Source: Rhodoplanes tepidamans
GTDB taxonomy: Bacteria > Pseudomonadota > Alphaproteobacteria > Rhizobiales > Xanthobacteraceae
Direction of reading: 5' to 3'
DNA: 64,000 nt
Assembly: GCF_030813915.1 (NCBI RefSeq)
Contig: NZ_JAUSUJ010000018.1
Location: 62,001 to 126,000, forward strand
Below are positions 34,990 through 41,364 of this stretch, one piece after another (positions within the stretch are counted from its first letter, which is position 1; each line of letters opens with the position of its first letter). The position numbers were made by a program, and so were the translations under genes. The notes beneath the pieces are model-generated. The model did no database searches. It saw only the letters and a program-made list of their open reading frames with translations, and was not told the DNA's origin.

Positions 34990-36312
34990 ATGGCCGACAC
35001 GTCACGCTTCCCTGAGCCGCCGCGTCCGCAGCCCACCGGACGCGTCCTGGTCCTGTTCCGGCCCGACGCCGAGCCGGCCGCCATGGGCCGCGCCGTCGAG
35101 CGGGCGACCGGGGCGCGCCCCCGCGATTCCCGCGAGTTCGGCACCGTCACCGAGGCGGCCACCGCGATCGCCCAGGGCGAGGCCGTGGTCATCGGCCGGC
35201 TGAAGATCGCCGCGATCGAGCCGCGGGACGCCGGCGCCGGGATGGCCGCGCTGCGCGCCGCCGAGGGCGTCCGCCAGGTGCGGCCGGAGTTCTACCTCTA
35301 CGCCATCGCCGACCTGCGGGAGCGCTACGGCGTCTGGGTGCGCGAGGGCCTGCAGCTGCTCGCCGAGGGCGCCACCACGGCGTTCGAGACGGCCCGGACC
35401 GTGATCAGCGAGGCGACGACCGCGGCGGCCGAGTTCGCCGACACCGACGATCACACCTGGGGCCTGATCGCCACCGGGGCCCACCGCTCCCGCTTCGGCG
35501 GCCGCGGCATCAAGGTCGCCGTGCTCGACACCGGCCTCGATCTCGATCACCCGGATTTCACCGGCCGCGCGATCGTCAGCCGGAGCTTCGTCGACGGCGA
35601 GGACGCCCAGGACGTCCAGGGCCACGGCACCCACACGGCCGGCACCGTGGCGGGGCCGCGCCGCTCCGCCATCGGCCGCCGCTACGGCGTCGCGCCCGAG
35701 GCCGAGCTGTTCGTCGGCAAGGTGCTGAACAACGGCGGCTCCGGCCGCGAGCTCGACATCCTGCAGGGGATGGACTGGGCGATCGAGCAGGGCTGCGCCG
35801 TGATCTCGATGTCGCTCGGCCGGCCGACCGCGCCCGGCGAGCAGCCCGACCCGCTCTACGAGGAGGTCGGCGACGCCGCGCTGCGCGCCGGCGCGCTCAT
35901 CATCGCCGCCGCCGGCAACGAGAGCGGCCGCGACTTCGGCTTCATCGCCCCGGTCGGTGCGCCGGCAAACGCCCGCTCGATCGTCGCGGTGGCGGCCGTC
36001 GATCCGCACCTGAAGGTGGCCCCGTTCTCCTGCGGCGGGCTGACCGCGGGCGGCGGCGAGGTCGACCTGTCCGGCCCGGGCGTCACCGTCTACTCGTCGT
36101 TCCCGCGGCCGCGCCAGTCGCGGGTGCTGGACGGCACCAGCATGGCCTGTCCGCACGCCGCCGGCATCGCCGCGTTGTGGGCGGAATCCGATGCTTCGCT
36201 GCGCGGTGCGAAGCTGCGGGACGCGCTCGAGCGTTCCGCCCGCCCGCTCGGCACCGCCCGCGACTTCGGGCGCGGCCTGGTGCAGGCGCCGGACGCCGTC
36301 GGCACCGTCTGA
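34990..36312 (+). CDS. Subtilisin-like (S8) serine peptidase
   Basis: A 440-residue S8 protease. Residues ~15-105 resemble a propeptide-like N domain (GRVLVLFRPDAEPAAMGRAV ... VRQVRPEFYLY). The catalytic core begins near 155. The triad is Asp180 (VAVLDTGLD), His212 (GHGTHTAG) and Ser384 (GTSMACPHAAG), with Asn310 for the oxyanion hole (AAAGNES). A GGGAGGAG ribosome site fixes the ATG at 34990. No signal peptide is visible, so it may act in the cytoplasm or be exported by another route. A small I9-like protein is encoded 102 bp downstream and may be its inhibitor or folding helper. Confidence 0.9.
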   Translation: MADTSRFPEPPRPQPTGRVLVLFRPDAEPAAMGRAVERATGARPRDSREFGTVTEAATAIAQGEAVVIGRLKIAAIEPRDAGAGMAALRAAEGVRQVRPEFYLYAIADLRERYGVWVREGLQLLAEGATTAFETARTVISEATTAAAEFADTDDHTWGLIATGAHRSRFGGRGIKVAVLDTGLDLDHPDFTGRAIVSRSFVDGEDAQDVQGHGTHTAGTVAGPRRSAIGRRYGVAPEAELFVGKVLNNGGSGRELDILQGMDWAIEQGCAVISMSLGRPTAPGEQPDPLYEEVGDAALRAGALIIAAAGNESGRDFGFIAPVGAPANARSIVAVAAVDPHLKVAPFSCGGLTAGGGEVDLSGPGVTVYSSFPRPRQSRVLDGTSMACPHAAGIAALWAESDASLRGAKLRDALERSARPLGTARDFGRGLVQAPDAVGTV

Positions 36313-36414
36313 CGCGGCCGACGGGGCCGGGCCGACAGGACTGCCGGCGTGGCGACCGACGGCCTCGCCCGCCGGTCGCCGTGACGCGGGGGAGATCGAC
36401 ACGAGGAGGTCGGC

Positions 36415-36657
36415 ATGGCCGAGATGGAGGTCGTGATCCTGGTCCAGGAGGGCAAGCGCGGCGAGCTGGAGAGCGTCGCCCGGTCGCTCGAGGCGCAGGG
36501 CCTGCAGGTCAAGCAGACCTTCCCGCGCTTCCGCACCATCGTGGGGACCGCCGACAGCGCCGCGGTGAGCGGCATGAAGGCGGTCGACGGCGTCGAGTCG
36601 GTGCGGCCGCAGACCCGCTTCACGCTGCCGCCCATGGACGACAAGACGCCGCAATGA
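36415..36657 (+). CDS. Small I9-inhibitor-like (subtilisin propeptide-like) protein
   Basis: An 80-residue protein, MAEMEVVILVQEGKRGELES ... RFTLPPMDDKTPQ, with a strong GAGGAGG site before the ATG. The predicted order is beta-alpha-beta-beta-alpha-beta. A first strand VVILVQ is followed by a helix GELESVARSLEAQG, strands LQVKQTFPRFRTIVGTA, helix SAAVSGMKAV and a final strand VESVRPQTRFT. The ending V-E-S-V-R-P resembles the V-x-x-V-x-P/E close of subtilisin propeptides. This is the peptidase inhibitor I9 fold. Its position just after an S8 protease supports an inhibitor or intramolecular-chaperone-like role in trans. No signal peptide. Confidence 0.6.
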   Translation: MAEMEVVILVQEGKRGELESVARSLEAQGLQVKQTFPRFRTIVGTADSAAVSGMKAVDGVESVRPQTRFTLPPMDDKTPQ

Positions 36658-36771
36658 CGGCGGCGGGGCCGGCGACACCGGCATCATCGCGACGGCCGCC
36701 ACCGAAGCGGCGACACGTCGGAACGCCGGACCTGTTTTGACAATGTCAGGCAGACTTCAGAGAATCGTCTT

Positions 36772-37059
36772 ATGATCGAAGCGCGAACCAACCGCACCGA
36801 GAAGCTCGATCTGCGGCTGACCAAATCGGCCAAGCAGACTCTGCAGGCCGCGGCGACGGCGGCCAGCAAGTCGCTCAGCGAGTTTGTCCTGGAGACGGCG
36901 CTGTGCGAAGCGGAGGCGAGGCTTCCCGATCGAACGGTGTTCCACCTCGACACGGAGCGATGGGAGGCGTTCGTCGCCGCGCTCGACGCTCCGCCTCGCC
37001 GGGCCCCCCGTCTCGAACGCCTGTTCTGGGAGCCGTCCGTCTTCGATCCAAAGCAGTGA
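36772..37059 (+). CDS. tacA: TacA-type antitoxin (DUF1778 ribbon-helix-helix)
   Basis: A 95-residue DUF1778 protein. The N-terminal RHH region RTEKLDLRLTKSAKQTLQAA binds DNA and represses the operon. The following helix AATAASKSLSEFVLETALCEAE and C-terminal tail with FHLDTERWEAFVAALDAPP wrap the toxin in known TacAT complexes. It appears intact. Its stop overlaps the GTG start of the downstream acetyltransferase toxin, the standard arrangement, although that toxin reading frame is broken here. Confidence 0.88.
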   Translation: MIEARTNRTEKLDLRLTKSAKQTLQAAATAASKSLSEFVLETALCEAEARLPDRTVFHLDTERWEAFVAALDAPPRRAPRLERLFWEPSVFDPKQ

Positions 37060-37561
37060 CCGACCCGCTCCGCATCGAGACGTTGGGTCGGAGCCATTCC
37101 GTCGACGCCTTCACGTGCGGACAGCCGGACCTCGACCGGTTTCTCGTCCGCCATGCCTTCCAGGCCCAGCAGGCGAACGCATCCAGGACCTATGTGGCGC
37201 TCGCCGCCGATGCTGTCGTCGGGTTCTACACGCTGGTGGTCGGCGACGTGCGTCACGAGGAGGCGCCGGACCGGGTCGGAAAGGGCATGCCGCGGCATCC
37301 ATTCCGCTTCTCGTCCTCGCCCGTCTCGCCGTGCACGTCGACTGGCAGAACAGGAGGATCGGCGCCGGGCTCCTGCTCGACGCGCTCGGTCGGACGCTCC
37401 AGGTCGCTGACATCGCAGGCGTTAGGGCGCTCGCCGTGCACGCCAAGGACGATGGTGCCGCCGCGTTTTATCGCCATTTCGGCTTCGTGCCGTCGCCGAC
37501 CGATCCGCGCCACCTGTTCCTGCTGGTCAAGGACATCCGCGCGATGGCCGGCCCGCAGTGA
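37056..37561 (+). pseudogene. tacT: TacT-type GNAT toxin, disrupted by a one-base frameshift
   Basis: The toxin starts at GTG 37056 (overlap with tacA) and reads correctly as VTDPLRIETLGRSHSVDAF ... FYTLVVGDV ... VGKGMPRHP up to about base 37300. The remaining toxin sequence (IPLLVLARLAVHVDW, the acetyl-CoA loop NRRIGAGLLLDALGR, the catalytic-Tyr region AAAFYRHFGFVPSPTDPRHL) lies in another frame from 37301 to the stop at 37559-37561. One base appears to be missing at about 37300. TacT proteins acetylate aminoacyl-tRNA and halt translation, and this allele would not. A sequencing error is the main alternative. Confidence 0.8.
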
Positions 37562-37573
37562 GGCGGGCCGGCC

Positions 37574-38128
37574 TCACGGCTTCGTCGCGTCGGCCCCCAC
37601 GGCGTCCTCGCGGGTCCGCCGCGGGCGGAACACGACGAAGTGCGACATGGTGAAGTTGACCACGAAGCTCACCAGGATGGCGCAGGCCTTGGCGAACCAC
37701 ACCGGCATCACCTGGGCGACCAGCACCAGGGTCGTGGTGTTGGCGACGGCGCCGAGCACGCCGGAGGCCGCGAAGGCGCCGTAGTCGCGCAGCCGCAGCG
37801 TGCGGCCGGACTCCTCGGCGAACGTGAAGGTGGAGTTGAGCACGTAGGAGCCGGTGACCCCGACCACCCAGCCCATCAGGTTGGCGGCGATCAGCATCAG
37901 GTCGTCGGCGCCGCCGCAGCCGCACAGGCCGGACATCGTCTCGAAGGCGCGCACGCTCGCGCCGGCCGACTGCAGCGCCGTCAGCGCGACGAAGAACACG
38001 CTGGCGTCCACGGCCGTGTTGACGACGCCGACCAGCGCGAAGCTCGCCGCCTTGCGCATCATGCCGGCGCGCCGGCGCACCGCCGGGGCGGCGCGCGGAA
38101 ACAGGCTCTCCAACCGGGTCGGCTCCAT
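37574..38128 (-). CDS. gtrA: GtrA-family membrane protein
   Basis: A 184-residue protein with four hydrophobic segments and the GtrA hallmarks FALVGVVNTAVDASVFF, a middle GWVVGVTGSYVLNSTFTF (N-x-x-F-T-F motif) and a final ILVSFVVNFTMSHFVVF. GtrA proteins are thought to flip polyprenyl-phosphate-linked sugars across the inner membrane. There is an insert between helices 1 and 2 (TMSGLCGCGGADD), Cys/Gly-rich and unusual. It is divergent from the glycosyltransferase gene, whose GtrB-like architecture makes it the natural partner. Confidence 0.88.
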   Translation of the reverse strand: MEPTRLESLFPRAAPAVRRRAGMMRKAASFALVGVVNTAVDASVFFVALTALQSAGASVRAFETMSGLCGCGGADDLMLIAANLMGWVVGVTGSYVLNSTFTFAEESGRTLRLRDYGAFAASGVLGAVANTTTLVLVAQVMPVWFAKACAILVSFVVNFTMSHFVVFRPRRTREDAVGADATKP

Positions 38129-38286
38129 GGTCTCTCCGCGGCCGTCTCTCCGCGGCCGTCGCTCCGCGACCGTCGCTCGGCGCAACTGCCGCCGCTCTAC
38201 CATGCCGGCGCGGCGAAACCGAGCCTGAACCCGACACCGTCCGGCGTCTCCGGCGCCGCGGTCCGCCCGGCGACAGCCCGGAGCGC

Positions 38287-39405
38287 ATGGGCTATAAGGC
38301 GCCCGACCGGAACCACACGGACGACGACGGGCGCATGACCTCGGGTGAGCCAGCATTGCGGCAGGACGCGGGCGCCGGCACGCCCGACACTCCGGCGCGG
38401 CGCGCCGCGGCCGGCCTGTCGATCGTCATGCCGGTCTACAACGAGGCCGGCGGGCTGGAGGCGCTGCACGGACGCATCGTCGGCGTCGCCCGCACGCTGC
38501 GCGAGCGCTGGGGCCTCGCCTGCGAGGTCGTCTATGTCGACGACGGCAGCCGCGACCGCTCGCTGGAGATCGCGACCCGGCTGCCGGCCGACGGGCTCGA
38601 CGTGCAGGTGATCGCGCTCTCGCGCAACTTCGGCAAGGAGGCGGCGCTGCTCGCCGGGCTGGAGCACGCGCGGCGCGGCGCCGTGCTGTTCATGGATTCG
38701 GACGGGCAGCATCCGCCCAGCATGGTGGAGCGGCTCGCCGGCCACTGGATCGAGGACGGCTACGACGTCGTCTTCACGGCCAAGGCGCACCGGAAATCGG
38801 AGTCGTTCCTGCGCCGGCTGTTCGGCCGCACCTTCTACACGCTGATCAACTGGGGCTCGCGCCACAAGATCCCGGAGGACGCCGGCGACTTCCGCCTGCT
38901 GTCGCCGCGCGCCGCCGCCGCGCTCCGCCAGCTGCCCGAGCGCAACCGCTTCTTCAAGGGCCTGGCGAGCTGGATCGGCTTCCGCCAGCTGCGCATCGAC
39001 TACGAGCCGGCGGCCCGCGAGCACGGCACGTCGAGCTGGAACTTCGGCGCGCTGCTCGGCCTGTCGATCGAGGGCCTCACGGCGTTCTCGGTGGCGCCGC
39101 TGCGTATCGCCAGCCTGCTCGGCCTGCTGCTCGCCGCGACGGCGCTGTTCTTCGGCATCTACATCCTAATCGAGGTGCTGGTGTTCGGCACCGACGTGCC
39201 CGGCTATCCGTCGCTGGTCGTCGGCCTGATGGTGCTGGGCGGCGTGCAGCTCGTGATGATCGGCGTGATGGGCGAGTACATCGCCAAGATCCTCTCGGAG
39301 ACCAAGGGACGGCCCGTCTACTTCGTCGCCGAGCACAGCGTGAAGCGGGCCGACGCCGCCGCGCCGCCGCGGACCGACGTCGACGTTCCGGAGCGTACCG
39401 CGTGA
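38287..39405 (+). CDS. Family 2 glycosyltransferase, polyprenyl-phosphate sugar synthase type (GtrB/ArnC-like)
   Basis: A 372-residue GT2 enzyme. The GT-A core starts at LSIVMPVYNEAGGLEAL and has VVYVDDGSRDRSLEI (UDP-sugar Asp) and FMDSDGQHPPSMVERL (metal-binding D-x-D). Two C-terminal transmembrane segments (about 275-300 and 310-335) end in KILSETKGRPVYFV, as in GtrB, YfdH and ArnC. It would transfer a sugar from UDP to undecaprenyl phosphate on the cytoplasmic face. An internal ATG at 38335 is an equally good start. The stop overlaps the downstream deacetylase start (GTGA), so the two proteins are likely to act in sequence. Confidence 0.88.
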   Translation: MGYKAPDRNHTDDDGRMTSGEPALRQDAGAGTPDTPARRAAAGLSIVMPVYNEAGGLEALHGRIVGVARTLRERWGLACEVVYVDDGSRDRSLEIATRLPADGLDVQVIALSRNFGKEAALLAGLEHARRGAVLFMDSDGQHPPSMVERLAGHWIEDGYDVVFTAKAHRKSESFLRRLFGRTFYTLINWGSRHKIPEDAGDFRLLSPRAAAALRQLPERNRFFKGLASWIGFRQLRIDYEPAAREHGTSSWNFGALLGLSIEGLTAFSVAPLRIASLLGLLLAATALFFGIYILIEVLVFGTDVPGYPSLVVGLMVLGGVQLVMIGVMGEYIAKILSETKGRPVYFVAEHSVKRADAAAPPRTDVDVPERTA

Positions 39406-40244
39406 GCACCGAATCCCCCCTGCGCCGGCTGATCCTGTGCGCCGACGATTTCGGCCTGGCCCCCGGCGTCGACGACGCCATCCTGGATCTGATCGGCCGC
39501 GGCCGCCTCGCCGCCACCAGCGTGATGGTGCTGCCGCCGACCTTCTCGCCGGCCGAGGCGAAGCGCCTCGCGGCGGTCGCCGAGAGACGGGTCCAGGTCG
39601 GCCTGCATCTGACCCTGACGGCGCCGTTCCAGCCCTGCACGGCCGGCTACGCCCCGCTCGCCCGCGACGGGCGCTTCCTGCCGGTGGGCAAGCTGCTCGC
39701 CGCCTCCTTCGTGACGCCGTTCGACCGCGACGCGGTCGCCCGCGAGATCGAGGCCCAGATGGCGGCCTTCGTCGCCGCCTTCGGCCGGCCGCCCGACTAT
39801 GTGGACGGCCACCAGCACGTCCATCTGCTGCCCGGCGTGCGCGAGGCGGTGCTGGAGATCGTGCCGCGCCTCGCCCCGGGGGCGTGGGTGCGCCAGTGCG
39901 GCCAGATCACCGCCACGCTGAAGCGCCTCGGCGATCCCAAGAGCCTGCTGCTCGACCGCATGAGCGGCGCCTTCCGGCGCCTCGCGGCGGAGCGCGGCGT
40001 CGCCACCAACCCGGCCTTCGCCGGCACCTACACGTTCAAGCCGGAGGTCGACTACGCCGCCCTGTTCCCGGCCTTCCTGAAGGACCTGCCGGACGGCAGC
40101 GTGGTGATGTGCCATCCCGGCACCGTGGACGGCGAGCTCAAGCGCCTCGACCCGCTCACCGCGCTGCGCGAGGCCGAGTACGCCTATCTGGGCGGCGACC
40201 GCTTTCCGGCCGTGCTGGCGCAGGCGGGATTCACGCTCGCGTGA
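39402..40244 (+). CDS. ChbG/HpnK/YdjC-family carbohydrate deacetylase
   Basis: A 280-residue protein starting at GTG. It has the family metal and catalytic blocks LCADDFGLAPGVDDAI (Asp-Asp near residues 12-13), VQVGLHLTLTAPFQP (His) and YVDGHQHVHLLPGV (His pair). These hydrolases remove N-acetyl groups from amino sugars. In Francisella and Bordetella, the relative NaxD deacetylates an undecaprenyl-phosphate amino sugar made by a GT2 enzyme before lipid A modification. The direct coupling here to a GT2 of the polyprenyl-phosphate type fits that role better than chitooligosaccharide catabolism. Substrate remains an inference. Confidence 0.85.
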   Translation: MSTESPLRRLILCADDFGLAPGVDDAILDLIGRGRLAATSVMVLPPTFSPAEAKRLAAVAERRVQVGLHLTLTAPFQPCTAGYAPLARDGRFLPVGKLLAASFVTPFDRDAVAREIEAQMAAFVAAFGRPPDYVDGHQHVHLLPGVREAVLEIVPRLAPGAWVRQCGQITATLKRLGDPKSLLLDRMSGAFRRLAAERGVATNPAFAGTYTFKPEVDYAALFPAFLKDLPDGSVVMCHPGTVDGELKRLDPLTALREAEYAYLGGDRFPAVLAQAGFTLA

Positions 40245-40410
40245 CGTTCGGGCGGCGGGTGCGGCAGGCTGCCACGGCCCCTCCCCCACCACCATTCCGC
40301 CGCAGCGGCGGCGCCCCATATAGGGAGCGCGCGCGCCGGCGCGGATCGTCTCCGACCGCAGCCGCCCGCCGCAGCCGTCCGTGCCGGACACGGCCCACCA
40401 GGAGACCACG

Positions 40411-41289
40411 ATGACTCCGCAGGAACACCAGCTCGTCGCCGACCTGTTCGAGCGCCTCGCCACGCTCGAGCGGGAGCCGCGCGACCCCGACGCCGAGCGC
40501 GCCATCCGCGAGGGCCTCGCCCGCGCCCCCAACGCGCTCTATGCGCTGGTCCAGACCACGCTGCTCCAGGACGAGGCGCTGCAGCAGGCGCAGGCCCGCA
40601 TCGACGAGCTCGAGGCGGCGCTCGCCCCGCCGGCGCAGCAGCAGGGCGGCTTCCTCGACAATCTGCGCAGCGCCGTGTTCGGCGGCGGCCCGCAGGGCGG
40701 GCCCGGCCAGGGCCGCGGCTCGGTGCCGTCGGTCCGCCAGGCCGACGCCGGCGGCGATCCGCGCTGGGGCCCCGGTCCGGGCGGTGGCGCGCCGATGGGC
40801 GGCGGCGCACCGATGGGCGCGCCGGGCGGCTTCGGTCAGGCGCAATATGGCGGCCCCGGCTACGGCAACCAGGCTTATGGCGGCCCGGGAACCGGCGCCC
40901 CGCCCCAGGCGGGCGCGTTCGGCGGCCGCGGCGGCTCGTTCCTCGGCACCGCGGCGGCGGCCGCCGCCGGCGTCATCGGCGGCTCGCTGCTGATGGACAG
41001 CCTGCGCGGCATGGGCCATGCGGCCGGCGGCGGCGGGGGCGGCAGCAGCCAGGCGGCCCTCGACTCCTCCGGCGGCGGCGGCGGCGACCGTGCGCCCTGG
41101 GGCGGCGGCTCCTCGGGCGGCGATCTCTCCCGCGAGGCCGGCCTCGACGACATCGGCGGCTCCGGCAGCGGCGGCGGCGCCCGGCACGCCTCGGCCTTCG
41201 ACCCCGGCAGCGACGAGGACGATGGCGGTGACGACGAGGGCGGCGACGATTTCGGCGATTTCGGCGGCGACGATTCCGACTACGCCTGA
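40411..41289 (+). CDS. DUF2076 family protein
   Basis: A 292-residue protein of unknown function. The conserved N-terminus MTPQEHQLVADLFERLATLE, followed by PRDPDAERAI and APNALYALVQTTLLQDEALQQAQARIDELE, is the DUF2076 core and looks helical or coiled coil. Residues ~95-245 are a Gly/Pro/Gln-rich, low-complexity region with a short hydrophobic glycine-zipper-like segment (SFLGTAAAAAAGVIGGSLLMDSL). The C-terminus is strongly acidic (Asp/Glu/Gly). GGAGACC precedes the ATG. Homologues are widespread in Alphaproteobacteria, often described as periplasmic ligand-binding-like, though no signal peptide is seen here. Confidence 0.85.
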   Translation: MTPQEHQLVADLFERLATLEREPRDPDAERAIREGLARAPNALYALVQTTLLQDEALQQAQARIDELEAALAPPAQQQGGFLDNLRSAVFGGGPQGGPGQGRGSVPSVRQADAGGDPRWGPGPGGGAPMGGGAPMGAPGGFGQAQYGGPGYGNQAYGGPGTGAPPQAGAFGGRGGSFLGTAAAAAAGVIGGSLLMDSLRGMGHAAGGGGGGSSQAALDSSGGGGGDRAPWGGGSSGGDLSREAGLDDIGGSGSGGGARHASAFDPGSDEDDGGDDEGGDDFGDFGGDDSDYA

Positions 41290-41364
41290 GCCCGCCGCAG
41301 CGGAAACCCGGGCGGGCGTGCCGCGGCGCGCCCGCCCCCGTCCTGCCTCCGGCGCGTCCGCGCC

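Noticed and set aside
37302..37784. Continuation of the toxin's first frame past 37300 as a real C-terminus
   Set aside because: That continuation is Ser/Arg/Pro-rich nonsense, whereas the neighbouring frame restores clear TacT sequence up to a stop at 37561.
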